Source: Sphingomonas sp. YR710 (GTDB lineage: Bacteria > Pseudomonadota > Alphaproteobacteria > Sphingomonadales > Sphingomonadaceae). Taken from it: DNA of 64,000 bases. A model generated the notes under the pieces. That model did no database searches. It worked only from the letters and a program-made list of their open reading frames with translations, and was not told the DNA's origin. Below are positions 39,534-49,419 of the stretch, one piece after another. The stretch lies in NCBI RefSeq assembly GCF_900101455.1, contig NZ_FMZJ01000001.1:248001-312000 (forward strand), written 5' to 3'. How positions within the stretch are numbered: the stretch's first letter is position 1; every line of letters begins with the position of its first letter. Made by a program: the position numbers and the translations under genes.

Positions 39534-40163
39534 ATGATCGAAATGACCATCCCCGCCTTCACCACCGGCTTTGCGCTCTCGGGCGCGCTGATCGTCGCGA
39601 TCGGCGCGCAGAACATGTTCGTGCTGCGGCAGGGGCTGCGACGCGAGCATGTCGGGCCGGTCGTGGCCTTCTGCGCCTGTGCCGACGCGCTGCTCGTTGC
39701 GGCCGGTGTCGCGGGGCTTGGCGCGGTGCTGGGGGCCATGCCGGCGCTGAGCCATATCCTGTTGCTCGGCGGTGCGGCGTTCCTGCTCTGGTACGGCCTG
39801 TCCGCGCTGCGCCGGGCGCTCGATCCGGGCAGCATGGCGCTGGGCGGCGGCGGATTGTCGCCCTCGCTCGCCACCACGATCGGGCGCACCGCGGCGTTCA
39901 CATTGCTCAACCCGCACGTCTATCTCGATACCGTGTTGCTGATGGGCTCGATCGGCGCGAGCCAGCCGGGGCACGGGCAGATTGCCTTCGTTGCCGGCGC
40001 GGCGACAGCGAGCGCGCTCTGGTTCACCGGCCTGGGGTATGGCGCGCGCCTGCTCGCGCCGCTGTTCGAACGGCCGATGGCGTGGCGGGTGCTCGATGCG
40101 GTGGTTGCGGTGACGATGTTGCTGCTGGGGGCGGGGTTGCTGCTGCGTGGGTGGATAGCCTAA
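39534..40163 (+). CDS. LysE/ArgO-family amino acid exporter
   Basis: A 209-residue inner-membrane protein with six hydrophobic segments. The signature GFALSGALIVAIGAQNMFVLRQG in the first helix and FTLLNPHVYLDTVLLMGSI in the fourth are typical of LysE/ArgO, which export lysine and arginine by proton exchange. The ATG at 39534 has AAGAGGATG upstream; a longer start at 39480 would read through the regulator region. Its divergent partner regulator is frameshifted, so expression control may be altered. Confidence 0.92.
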   Translation: MIEMTIPAFTTGFALSGALIVAIGAQNMFVLRQGLRREHVGPVVAFCACADALLVAAGVAGLGAVLGAMPALSHILLLGGAAFLLWYGLSALRRALDPGSMALGGGGLSPSLATTIGRTAAFTLLNPHVYLDTVLLMGSIGASQPGHGQIAFVAGAATASALWFTGLGYGARLLAPLFERPMAWRVLDAVVAVTMLLLGAGLLLRGWIA

Positions 40164-40299
40164 CTGCCGACGCATCGCGCGCTCGATCCCCGTCGCCCTC
40201 GCGGAGGCAGCCGCCTATGTCTCTGTCCACAAGTGATGCGTGCATTATAGAGGAAACGCACCAAGGTAGTTGCGTTCTTCTTTATTTCGTTCGTACTTT

Positions 40300-40665
40300 T
40301 CAATCCGACCTGAGCCAGGCAACGGCCGTTTCCACAGATGTAAAGGTCCTCTCGTGTTGGGAGTTGAAATTGCGCTTCATTTGAAGTTTCGCAAGGCTCG
40401 AACTCACCACAACAGCAACGCGATCGCTCGGACTCGATATCATGCTTGGTAAGCAGGCAAATGCAGCCATCACTTCTTGGGATTGGATAAGGGATTCTCG
40501 ACTATCGAGGCACAACCTTACAACGCCGTCGGATTCCCGGGCCTGACAGGTAAGTCGCGCGAGTTTCTGTGCGTAATCTTCGACATCTTCAACAGTCAAA
40601 AAACCAGCGCTCACGCCCTTAATGATCTTCAATTCAGCATCATATTCCAAGGTCAGCATCCCCAT
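40300..40665 (-). CDS. SpoIIAA/STAS-like hypothetical protein
   Basis: A 121-residue soluble protein with alternating beta and alpha segments (LTLEYDAELKIIKGVSAG, VEDYAQKLARL, DGVVRLCLDSRESL, DRVAVVVSSSLAKLQMKR, FTSVETAVAWL). The pattern recalls small SpoIIAA/STAS-like proteins common in sphingomonads. No catalytic motif is visible. The start may be ATG 40665 or the in-frame ATG six bases later. It stands alone and its DNA is lower in GC than its neighbours. Confidence 0.55.
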   Translation of the reverse strand: MGMLTLEYDAELKIIKGVSAGFLTVEDVEDYAQKLARLTCQARESDGVVRLCLDSRESLIQSQEVMAAFACLPSMISSPSDRVAVVVSSSLAKLQMKRNFNSQHERTFTSVETAVAWLRSD

Positions 40666-40845
40666 CCATCCATTTTTTTCTATTTGCAGTTATGGTCTCG
40701 TATCATAGATTTCTTTCATAGATATTCGTAATTTATCAGAGAATGTGTTTTTCTTCTATACAGGACGGGGCCTCGCTGCGGAGGCGCGTGATGACCCTTG
40801 CCTTCGCGAGGGTGGAGGTAAGGTGTTGAATTAACCTGTGTTTCT

Positions 40846-42975
40846 TCACCGCACAGTGAACCGCACCTCATCCCGCGTGCGCCCGTCGCGATCCACGAGG
40901 GTCAAGCTGTGCACCCCCGGCCCCGGCAGCGCGCTCCGATCCACATCCGCCGCTCCCAGGTCGTGCCGGTCGAGCAGCAGCCGCTCGCCATTGGCGACGC
41001 CGATTGCAGCGAGCCGGATCTTCTGGTGATCGATCGGAATGTCGGGATCGAGTGCATAGACGCTACCCGCGACCGGGCTGACGATATGCGGCCGCCGCGC
41101 GGTCGCCGGGGCCTGCGCGACGAGCGCCTGGCCGGTGCCGGCGCGGAAAAATTCGGTGCGTGGCGGTTCGATTGTGCTGGCGAAATGGACGAGGCGGCGT
41201 TCGATGCCGGCGGGGGGCAGGGGCGGGGAACCCGCGCGGTCGCGATGCAGGCCCAGCATGATCTCGCGCCACACCGGCGCCGCGCCGCTGGTGCCCGAGA
41301 CGTCGCGCATGCTGTCACCCTCGGCATTGCCGACCCATACGGCGACAATGAAGCGATCGCTATAGCCAATGCACCAATTGTCGCGCATCGCCTTCGACGT
41401 GCCGGTTTTGGCGGCGCTCCAGAAGGGTAGGCGCAGCGCGGAATCGATCCCGAACGTGCCCGCGCGGGCGCCGGCATCGGAGAGGATGTCGCCGGTGATC
41501 CACGCACTGGCCGGATCGATCACCGGCCGCGGCGGCACGCTTTTGTCGTCGGCGCGGATGCGCAACGGGCGATAGCGGCCGCCGTCGGCCAGCGCGCGAT
41601 AGGCGGCGGCCTGCTCCAGCAAGGTCACCTCGGCCGGTCCGAGCGCAAGGCTGAAGCCATAATATTCGCCATCCTCGGTCAGCCGGCGATAACCGAGATC
41701 CCACAGCCGATCGCGAAAATCCTCGACCCCGTCGAGCAGCAGCACCCGCACCGCCGGCACGTTGAGCGACCCGGCGAGCGCAAAGCGGGCGCTGACCGGC
41801 CCCTTGAAATCATGATCATAATCCTTGGGCACATAGAGGCCCGAGGCAGTATCGAGCTCGATCGGTGCATCGTCGAGGATCGAGGCGGGGGTGATGAACC
41901 CGCGTTCGATTGCCTGTGCGTAGAGGAAGGGTTTGAGGCTCGATCCGGCCTGGCGCGGGGCGGCGGCATTGTCGACATGGGACGCGGTCGATCCGCCGCC
42001 AGCACCGCCGACATAAGCGAGCACATCGCCGCTCGCATTGTCGACGACGATCACCGCGCCGTCGCGCGCGCGATCGGCGCCGAGACCGAGCAATTGGTGC
42101 CGGAGCGCGGTCAGCGCGAGCGACTGGATGTGGATATCGAGCGTGGTCTTCACCGTCTCGCCGGGTTTGCGCAGCAGGCTGGCAGCGAGGTGCGGGGCGA
42201 GCCCGGGGTCGTCGGCCAGCCGTGTCTCGGGCGCGATCATCGTGTCGGCGAGCGCGGCGATCGTCGTGCAATCGGCGATACGCCCGATCCGGCAGGCGCG
42301 CCGCGCGACTTGCGCCGGATCGGCCTGCGGTGACGGCAGCAGGGCCGCGAGCAGCAACGCCTCATTGCGGTCGAGCGCATCGGGCGCCTTGCCGAACAGC
42401 GCGCGCGCGGCTGCGCCGATCCCCTGCGTCTCACCGCGAAAGGCGGCAAGGTTGAGATAGGCTTCGAGGATCTGGTCCTTGCTCCAACGCGCCTCGATCG
42501 CTTGCGCGGCACGCATCTGGCGCAGCTTGGCGCGAAGCCCACGTGTGCCCGGATCGCCGAGTTCGGGCGCGAGGAAGCCGGCGAGCTGCATCGTCAAGGT
42601 GCTCGCGCCGCGCGCATGACGGCCGCGCAACTCGCCCCACGCCGATCCCAGCAGGCCGATCCAGTCGACGCCGCTATGACTGGCGAAGCGCTTGTCCTCG
42701 GCGGCAATCACCGATGTCCGGACGTCGGGGGCGATGCGCGCGAGCGGCACCCAGTCGAGCCGGCGCACCGAATAATCGACTCGCGTTGCATCGAGCAGCC
42801 GGCCGTTCCGGTCGCGCAGCCATGCCTCGCTCGGCCGCCAGTCGGCGCGGGTCTGCGCGAAGTCGGGGATGGGCGGGGGGCGGGTCCACAGGCCGGCGAT
42901 GCCGATGGCGAGCAGCAGCGCGAACAGGCAACCGACGGGCCGGCGGCGCAGCCATGCGATGGGGGGGATCATCAT
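40846..42975 (-). CDS. pbpC: Penicillin-binding protein 1C
   Basis: A bifunctional class A peptidoglycan synthase of 709 residues. After one N-terminal membrane helix (PVGCLFALLLAIGIAGLW) comes the glycosyltransferase domain (AAEDKRFASHSGVDW, RGASTLTMQLAG). The transpeptidase domain follows with the active-site SSLKPFLYA (SxxK), SLN (AGSLNVPAVR) and KTGTSKAMRDNW (KTG), then the C-terminal BiPBP_C domain. The ATG at 42975 has a strong GGGAGGAATT ribosome-binding site that lies inside a REP-like repeat. The alpha-2-macroglobulin gene is directly upstream, the usual pbpC partner. Confidence 0.96.
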   Translation of the reverse strand: MMIPPIAWLRRRPVGCLFALLLAIGIAGLWTRPPPIPDFAQTRADWRPSEAWLRDRNGRLLDATRVDYSVRRLDWVPLARIAPDVRTSVIAAEDKRFASHSGVDWIGLLGSAWGELRGRHARGASTLTMQLAGFLAPELGDPGTRGLRAKLRQMRAAQAIEARWSKDQILEAYLNLAAFRGETQGIGAAARALFGKAPDALDRNEALLLAALLPSPQADPAQVARRACRIGRIADCTTIAALADTMIAPETRLADDPGLAPHLAASLLRKPGETVKTTLDIHIQSLALTALRHQLLGLGADRARDGAVIVVDNASGDVLAYVGGAGGGSTASHVDNAAAPRQAGSSLKPFLYAQAIERGFITPASILDDAPIELDTASGLYVPKDYDHDFKGPVSARFALAGSLNVPAVRVLLLDGVEDFRDRLWDLGYRRLTEDGEYYGFSLALGPAEVTLLEQAAAYRALADGGRYRPLRIRADDKSVPPRPVIDPASAWITGDILSDAGARAGTFGIDSALRLPFWSAAKTGTSKAMRDNWCIGYSDRFIVAVWVGNAEGDSMRDVSGTSGAAPVWREIMLGLHRDRAGSPPLPPAGIERRLVHFASTIEPPRTEFFRAGTGQALVAQAPATARRPHIVSPVAGSVYALDPDIPIDHQKIRLAAIGVANGERLLLDRHDLGAADVDRSALPGPGVHSLTLVDRDGRTRDEVRFTVR

Positions 42976-43136
42976 AATTCCTCCCCGAGCTTGCTCGGGG
43001 AGGGGGACCATCCGAAGGATGGTGGAGAGGCTTGCGCGACGGCTGAACAATCTCGGACGGAGAGGATGAGAGGTGGGATTGCCCCACCACCGCCTTCGGC
43101 GGTCCCCCTCCCCGAGCAAGCTCGGGGAGGAATTGA
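42976..43136. repeat. Two inverted REP-like double-hairpin units
   Basis: The unit AATTCCTCCCCGAGCTTGCT (start of copy 1 at 42976) continues as CGGGGAGGGGGACC and is followed by a small hairpin (ATCCGAAGGAT). An inverted copy ends at 43133 with its own GCCGAAGGC hairpin. Each unit has a perfect 10-bp stem, CTCCCCGAGC/GCTCGGGGAG. Copy 1 supplies the pbpC ribosome-binding site. The pair can also fold into one long cruciform. Such units are dispersed in sphingomonad genomes. Confidence 0.75.
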
Positions 43137-43150
43137 ATCCCCTGTCCCCA

Positions 43151-46100
43151 TCATGGCACGATCGTCACCGGCGCATTGGGCAAAGCCGCATGGATCTCGG
43201 GCGAATACATCGCCTCGACATGGGTCGGCGGCAGCAGATAGCGGCCCGGCGTGTTCATCCGAACCGTATATTCGACGGTGGTCTTGCCCTTCGGCATCCA
43301 GCCGAAATAGCCGCGCCATGCGTCGAGACCCTGCTCAACATAGGACGGCCCCGACATATCCTCTTCCTCGCTGCTGCCGCTCTGTCCGGCGAGCAACGCC
43401 GACTGGCCGCCGCCGGCGCCGATGATCGAGCCGCCCGCCGGGATCGGATCCTCGACCACCACCCAGGTCCGGTCGACCGGCGCCTCGACGGTGATCCGGA
43501 TCTTGAGCACGTCGCCCCGGCTGATCCGGTCGGCGCGCTGGCGCTGGACGAATGACACCTGGCGGCTCACCCGATAGCCGGCGAAGTCCGCGGCCTTGAG
43601 CGGTACCGCGGCGTGCACGGCCACCGATGCCCATGGCCCCGGCGTCGCCGAATGCGTCAGCAGCAGCGGCATTGGCGCGGGCGGCAGCTTCAGGCTCAGC
43701 ATGGTTGGGCGCAAAGCGATACTCGTCGCCACCTGCGCACCAAGCCGGGCGCTCGTGGTGCCGCCGATCGCCGCCGGCGGATAGGCCGCGGTGAAGCGGG
43801 CCGCGGCGACGGTGCCCCACGCATTGGCCGGCGTCGTATCCCAATGGCCGTGCATCTGGCGCAACGCGACGCCCACCATCATCCGTGGCGCCTCATCCTG
43901 CCAGCCCGGCTTGCCGGTGACGGCGAGCAGCGCCTTGATCGCCATCTCGTCATCGCTCACCATCATCCACCATGGCGCCGTCTTGCCGTCGGTCAGGTCG
44001 AGGCGGGTGCCTTCATAGATGATGCGGCTGCGCAAGGCTTGTTCGGCCGCTGCGCGCTGGCGCGGATCGGCGCCGGGGACATGATCGAGCGTGACGATCC
44101 AGTCGGCCAGCGCCTCGGTCGGCATGTCGGCGAGCGGCATCGCGACGCGCGGCAGCATGTCGAGCGTTGCGGCGCCGTTGCGCGCGAGCGCCGCCAGCGC
44201 GGCCATCCGCAGGAAGCGCGCATCGCCGGGCGAGGCCGATGTCTCGGTGATCCGTCTCTCGACCACGCCTTCCAGGGTTTCGAGCAGCCGCGCCTTGACG
44301 TCGTCGGGCCATGGCAAGCGGGCATCGGCGGTTAGCGACAGCGCATAAGCGGTCAGCGCGATCGATCCTGGCTGGCGCTCTTCGGGCCAGTAGCGCAAAA
44401 GCCCGTTCGCCGCGACATAGGTCGGCAACTCGCCGATCTGCTTCGCCCAGGCCGCGCGATCGCCGAGCGCGACCGCCTTCGACAGCTTTTGCTCGAAGCA
44501 GCCATAAGGATAGGCCGTCATATAGGCGCGCACCCCGGCGAGCGGCGCCACCGGCGATGCCATCAGGGTGATATCCACACTACCGCGTCCCGGCAGTGCG
44601 CCGATCGGCGCCGCCACCGGCAGCCGCGTATCGCCGTCGATCCGCAGCAGGCTGGCCGCCCAGGTCGTGACCGGTACGGCGGGCACGATCTGCTGATCGA
44701 CGGCCACCGCATCCTTCGCGCGGCCGTCGGACGAGCGCGCGGTCACCGTCCAGTGGAGGCGATCGACATGCTCGGGTGCGGTCAGCCGCCACGTCACCGG
44801 CCGCGCGCCGCCGGGCGGAATCGTCACGGTCAACGCCGCGCCGCGCGCGACGGTTGGCGTCAGCGCAACGTTCGCGGTGACGGTCAGCGGCCGATCGGTG
44901 CCGTTCCGCAGGGTGAAGGTCGCATTGTAGAAGTCACCCGATCGCACCAAGGGCGGCACACCGGGATAGATGGTAAGATCCTGCACCGTGCGGATATTGG
45001 TGCTGCCGGTGCCGAACAGTTGCTCGCCCGCCGTCGCCACCGCGACCAGCCTGTACGAACTCAGCGCATCGGCGAGCGGTACGTCGACTGTCGCGCGGCC
45101 CTGTGCATCGAGCCGCACCCGCCCGCGCCATAGCAGCATCGGCCGGAAATCGGATCGGGTCAGCGACGACAGATCGCCGCCGCCACCACCGCCCGATGCT
45201 ACCGCCTTGCGCCCATAATGGCGCTTGCCGACCACCTGCATCTGCGCGGTCGATGTCAGCACCGACAATGGCCGCTCGCCCATCATCACCGACAAGATAT
45301 CCCAGCTATCGTTGGGCGAAAGCAGCAGCAGCGCTTCGTCGACCGCCGCGAAGGCGATCTCGGCCGATGCCGGGGGCTTACCTCCCGGACCCGTCACCTG
45401 CACGGCCACGCGTGCATGATCGCGAATCCGGTAACGGTTGCGCTCGGCGCTAACGGCGACCTTCAACTGATGCGTTTCCCAGCCGACCGCGACCTTGGCG
45501 ATGCCGAGCCGGTAGCTCGGCTTGGCGAGATCGACCAATGCGGTCGGATAGCCGCCGTCCTGGCTGAAGAAGGGCAGGTGCCAGCGCCGCGCGAAATCGG
45601 CGAGCCATAGCCGCCACCCCGCGATCCGCCCGCGCACCGCCAGCACCGAGATATAGGCATCGGGCGCGTAAGTGCCGGGCAGCTTGACGTCGATCACCGG
45701 ATTTCTGCCGGAAATCGTCGTGACGAAAGAGGATAGCACGCCTTCGCGCTCGACGCTGACCAAAGCCGTCGCGCTGCGGAACGGCATTCGCACCTGGACA
45801 TGAGCGATGTCGCCGGCGCGATAGGATTTGGCGTTGGGAATCACGTCCATCCGGTCGCCATTGTCGCCGCCGAACCACCATTCGTCGTCGCCGACCAGCC
45901 AGAGGCTGGTGACGGCGCGCGATTCATTGCCCTGCACGTCGCGGGCGGTCGCGACCGCGATCACCTCGCCCGATACGCCGGGATCGATCGCACAATCGGC
46001 CATGCCCCGCACGTCGGTCGTGCCCTCGCAGCGCGCGCCGATCTGCCTGGTGACGGCGCTATTGTCATAGGCATAGAAGCCGCCGATCAACCGCCGCCGC

Positions 46101-48874
46101 GCCGAGACGATCTCGCGCGTGTAGAGCGCCACCGAGATATGCTTGCCGGAAACCGGCTGGCCCTCCGGCGTTAGCGCGGCCAGCTTGAGCCGCATCGCGC
46201 CGGCGCGCTGCATCCAGCCGTCGGGCCGGATCGCCACCCGCACGGCGGCGGGATAGACGGGCACGTTGGTCGATGCGGTCAGCGTCTGGCCGTTGGCATC
46301 CTGATAATCCATCTCCACCGTCAGCTTTGCCTCGTCGGGCAGAGCCGGCATGTCGATATTGGTGCGCAGCGCGCCATGTGCATCGAGCGTCGCGGGCAGG
46401 GTGGCGGAGGCGGGTAGCGGGGCCGCCTTCAGGTCGTTCTGATTTTCGTCGAGCGGGACCGTGCCGGCGCGCACCGCCGCGCCGCCGAAGGTCCAGTCCT
46501 CCCATCCGGCGGGCTTCGTCGCTATCGCCATCCAGGCGGTGCGCAGCCGGATCGGCATATGCGGCGCGCCACCGCCGGAAAGATAGCCGACATAGAGATC
46601 GACCGGCAGCCGCTTCGGCCGCACGGCGGCTTCCTTCGGCCCGCGCACGCTCGCGCGCATCGTCGGCAGCCGATATTCGTCGACCCGCACCGACTGGCCG
46701 GTCGCGATCTCGTCCTTGCCGGTCTTGAAGACAAGATCATAGTCGCCGGTGGGCGCGGCCTTGGGCGGAGTCCATTCGCTCTCGCCGCGCCCGTCGCGGC
46801 CCAAAGCCAGCGGCAGATCGAAGCTCATGTCCGATCCGCGATGCCGCAAGGTCAGCACGCCTTTTGCCGCGCCGCCCGATCGGAACCCGAACACGCCGGG
46901 CTGGCGATAGACATGGGTCATGTGCAGCGTCTCGCCGCCGCGCAGCAGGGTGCGGTCGAAGATCGTGTGGAAAATCGGCTGCGGCGCGGACCAGCCATAA
47001 GGCAGGTCGAAATCATAGGGCCTGATGCCTTCGCCCCAGCTCGTCAGCACGAACGACAGGTCGCCATCCTTACGCGCCGAGACCATCAACGGCGAGCTTT
47101 CACCCGTTTCCTGCGCGCAATCATTGCTCGTCGAAGGCGCGGGCAGGTCGCGGATCAGCAGTCGCCCGGAGGAATCGGTCGATGCAGACGCGAGCAATTT
47201 GCCAGAGCAGCTGTCGGTCACGCGCACCGCTGCGCCCGCCACCGGCGCACCGCTGTCGAGTGAGGTCACCCATGCGAGTGACGTGCCATGCCCCCATTTG
47301 AAATGGACCGCCATATTGGTGACGAGCGCCGCCGACGCGACATAGCGCGTCGCCGGCCGCCCGAGCAGCGCACGCCCGAGCAACGGGCTCGCCAGCTCGA
47401 CGACATAGAAACCGGGCTTTTCGAGCGGGATGCCGACCACCTCGAACTGCCGCCCGCCGCCCGGAAGCGCGAGCTGCAAATGCCGCGCCGCGTCCTTCGC
47501 GGCCAATAGTGGCCGATCGCCGGTATGGTTGATGGTGACGTCCTGCCCGTTTTTCTTCTCGGTCCGGAAATCGGATTCCTGCGATTTGGCCACCCGGCGC
47601 ATCCAGTCGGCGATCGCGGCGTCGCCGGCATCGATCCGTGCCATGCCGCCGCCGACTGCCTTGATCGCCTGGCCCAGCCGTGGCTCAACCCCGCGCACTG
47701 TGACTGGCAGCATCCCGCCCTCGCGCGCCTCGATCAGCCCGAAGGGAGCCGCGAACTTCACCAGCGGCGGCGCCTCAGCGATCTCGACATCGAGCGGAAA
47801 GCGCCGCGCATTGGCGAGCGGGCGCCCGCTCTCGTCTTTGAGACCCGCGGGTATCGTCAGCCGCGCGGTGACCGCGGCGGGGAAGGCGGGCTTGAAGGTG
47901 ATTTCGCGCACTGTGGCGGAACTGCCGTCGGCGGTCGGCATCGCGCTCTTGCCCTCGCCAAGGTCGAGCCGTAGCCCGAGTGCGGCGGCGCGCGCCACCG
48001 GCGCGGTGAAGCTGACGGTAATCGGCAAGATCGGATCGCAGCCGGCCGCGGCATTTGCGCGCTCGCAGCTCATTTTCGCGCTGAACGCCTCGCGCACCGA
48101 GAAATCGAGCCGGTGATCGCTGCCCACTGCGGGGCCGCCGGGCGTGCGAATCGTTTTGCCCCACACGATCGAGACGTGCCGGCCGGGCGGCAGCGGCCGG
48201 TGACATTTGATCGCGATCGTGCTTGCCAGCGCGGCGGCGCGTGCCTTCGCATTGGCGGGCAGCGGATTGGGAATTCCTGCAGCGTCGAGAAATTCCCGCC
48301 GCTCCCATGCGCTCGACGACACCGGCAGCACGCGCCTCACCGTGTCGGCGGGCATCAGGTCGACGGGGATGCGTTCGCCAAGTCCCTCGACGGCGCAGTA
48401 AGCGCCCGTCGTTACGGATGCGCGATCGATCGCCCCGCTCGCGGCAATGATGAAGCTCTGATCCTCCTCGATCGACCCGTTCTCGCGCGGCAGCACGGAG
48501 AGGACAGCGGGCCCGCCGCTATCGATCGGAAAGCGCCGGGTGCCGGATATCGTGCCGCCGGCGGCATCCTTCAGATCGTCGACGAGCTTCGCCGCGCAGG
48601 ACAGGCCGGCGGGCAGCGGCCTTGCAAATTCCCAGACGAAGGTCGTGGGGTCAGCCCAATGTCCGTTTCCCGGCACCGGGCAATCCATCGCGATGGGCGG
48701 AGTGGAGCGGCCGAGCGGCACGATGGGTGCCGAGAAGCGCAAGGTGAGGCGGGTGATGCGCGCGCCGTCACGACCGATCAGCGCCTGCGTGACCGCAGTG
48801 TCGTTGCCGCCGAAAGCCGCGAGTGGCGCCAGCAGCGCGAGCGCACCTCCGAACACCGCCCACCATGCACGCAT
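43151..48874 (-). CDS. Bacterial alpha-2-macroglobulin (YfhM/MagD-like)
   Basis: A 1907-residue periplasmic protease-trapping protein. It has a signal peptide (MRAWWAVFGGALALLAPLAAFG) without a lipobox cysteine, a series of MG beta domains, the A2M bait and MG regions (RTLLRGGETLHMTHVYRQPG, VDEYRLPTMRASV), the ALSSYRLVAVATAG segment, and the thioester motif GCFEQ at about residue 1459 followed by the alpha/alpha complement-like domain. The C-terminal receptor-like domain has PVDRTWVVVEDPIPAGG. The ATG at 48874 follows GGGAGA. Together with PBP1C it is thought to guard and repair a breached envelope. E. coli YfhM is a lipoprotein; this one appears soluble. Confidence 0.95.
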   Translation of the reverse strand: MRAWWAVFGGALALLAPLAAFGGNDTAVTQALIGRDGARITRLTLRFSAPIVPLGRSTPPIAMDCPVPGNGHWADPTTFVWEFARPLPAGLSCAAKLVDDLKDAAGGTISGTRRFPIDSGGPAVLSVLPRENGSIEEDQSFIIAASGAIDRASVTTGAYCAVEGLGERIPVDLMPADTVRRVLPVSSSAWERREFLDAAGIPNPLPANAKARAAALASTIAIKCHRPLPPGRHVSIVWGKTIRTPGGPAVGSDHRLDFSVREAFSAKMSCERANAAAGCDPILPITVSFTAPVARAAALGLRLDLGEGKSAMPTADGSSATVREITFKPAFPAAVTARLTIPAGLKDESGRPLANARRFPLDVEIAEAPPLVKFAAPFGLIEAREGGMLPVTVRGVEPRLGQAIKAVGGGMARIDAGDAAIADWMRRVAKSQESDFRTEKKNGQDVTINHTGDRPLLAAKDAARHLQLALPGGGRQFEVVGIPLEKPGFYVVELASPLLGRALLGRPATRYVASAALVTNMAVHFKWGHGTSLAWVTSLDSGAPVAGAAVRVTDSCSGKLLASASTDSSGRLLIRDLPAPSTSNDCAQETGESSPLMVSARKDGDLSFVLTSWGEGIRPYDFDLPYGWSAPQPIFHTIFDRTLLRGGETLHMTHVYRQPGVFGFRSGGAAKGVLTLRHRGSDMSFDLPLALGRDGRGESEWTPPKAAPTGDYDLVFKTGKDEIATGQSVRVDEYRLPTMRASVRGPKEAAVRPKRLPVDLYVGYLSGGGAPHMPIRLRTAWMAIATKPAGWEDWTFGGAAVRAGTVPLDENQNDLKAAPLPASATLPATLDAHGALRTNIDMPALPDEAKLTVEMDYQDANGQTLTASTNVPVYPAAVRVAIRPDGWMQRAGAMRLKLAALTPEGQPVSGKHISVALYTREIVSARRRLIGGFYAYDNSAVTRQIGARCEGTTDVRGMADCAIDPGVSGEVIAVATARDVQGNESRAVTSLWLVGDDEWWFGGDNGDRMDVIPNAKSYRAGDIAHVQVRMPFRSATALVSVEREGVLSSFVTTISGRNPVIDVKLPGTYAPDAYISVLAVRGRIAGWRLWLADFARRWHLPFFSQDGGYPTALVDLAKPSYRLGIAKVAVGWETHQLKVAVSAERNRYRIRDHARVAVQVTGPGGKPPASAEIAFAAVDEALLLLSPNDSWDILSVMMGERPLSVLTSTAQMQVVGKRHYGRKAVASGGGGGGDLSSLTRSDFRPMLLWRGRVRLDAQGRATVDVPLADALSSYRLVAVATAGEQLFGTGSTNIRTVQDLTIYPGVPPLVRSGDFYNATFTLRNGTDRPLTVTANVALTPTVARGAALTVTIPPGGARPVTWRLTAPEHVDRLHWTVTARSSDGRAKDAVAVDQQIVPAVPVTTWAASLLRIDGDTRLPVAAPIGALPGRGSVDITLMASPVAPLAGVRAYMTAYPYGCFEQKLSKAVALGDRAAWAKQIGELPTYVAANGLLRYWPEERQPGSIALTAYALSLTADARLPWPDDVKARLLETLEGVVERRITETSASPGDARFLRMAALAALARNGAATLDMLPRVAMPLADMPTEALADWIVTLDHVPGADPRQRAAAEQALRSRIIYEGTRLDLTDGKTAPWWMMVSDDEMAIKALLAVTGKPGWQDEAPRMMVGVALRQMHGHWDTTPANAWGTVAAARFTAAYPPAAIGGTTSARLGAQVATSIALRPTMLSLKLPPAPMPLLLTHSATPGPWASVAVHAAVPLKAADFAGYRVSRQVSFVQRQRADRISRGDVLKIRITVEAPVDRTWVVVEDPIPAGGSIIGAGGGQSALLAGQSGSSEEEDMSGPSYVEQGLDAWRGYFGWMPKGKTTVEYTVRMNTPGRYLLPPTHVEAMYSPEIHAALPNAPVTIVP

Positions 48875-49031
48875 CGGATTCTCCCTTGGGCTGAACATGC
48901 CCATCGGGGTTGCATGTGTCCAGCGACGAACTGTTGTATTTCGTCGACGAAACGAGTTTTGGAGGTTGGGGATGCGCTTTTCGATCCCCTCGTTGACGGG
49001 GAAATCGTTATTCGGAAAACTAAAGTAATTG

Positions 49032-49059
49032 CCTAACTATCGATTTCGAGATAGTTAGG
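49032..49059. promoter_or_regulatory. Operator palindrome of the ArsR-type regulator
   Basis: A perfect 10-bp inverted repeat (CCTAACTATC / GATAGTTAGG) with an 8-base spacer, ending 3 bases before the regulator's start codon. Position and symmetry fit autorepression by the adjacent ArsR-like protein. Confidence 0.75.
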
Positions 49060-49062
49060 TGC

Positions 49063-49419
49063 ATGCTTAACGAATCGCCCGGCCTCGATCGCCTCTTCCA
49101 TGCTTTGGCCGATCCCGCCCGCCGCGCGATGGTCGAACGGTTGAGTCGCGGCCCGGCACCGGTCAGCGAGCTGGCCCGGCCGCTGCCGATGTCGCTGCCT
49201 TCGGCGATGCAGCATCTCGCGGTGCTCGAGGCGGCGGGGCTGGTGCGTTCGGAAAAGGTCGGCCGTGTGCGGACCTGTACGATCGAAGCCGGCGCGCTCA
49301 GCCAGGCCGAACAATGGATCGATGCGCGCCGACAGGAATGGGAACGCCGGCTCGATCGCCTCGACATCTATTTGAAGACCCTGGAATCGGAAGGAGACGA
49401 TCATGATGCGATCGCATGA
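49063..49419 (+). CDS. ArsR-family winged-helix regulator
   Basis: A 118-residue transcription factor of the ArsR subgroup usually paired with SRPBCC/AHSA1 proteins. The winged helix includes HALADPARRAMVERLSRGP, then the recognition region LPMSLPSAMQHLAVLEAAGL and the wing VRSEKVGRVRTCTIE. No metal-binding cysteine pair is present, so it is not an arsenic sensor. The start is right behind a perfect palindrome, suggesting autoregulation. It overlaps the SRPBCC gene by 17 bases. Confidence 0.92.
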   Translation: MLNESPGLDRLFHALADPARRAMVERLSRGPAPVSELARPLPMSLPSAMQHLAVLEAAGLVRSEKVGRVRTCTIEAGALSQAEQWIDARRQEWERRLDRLDIYLKTLESEGDDHDAIA

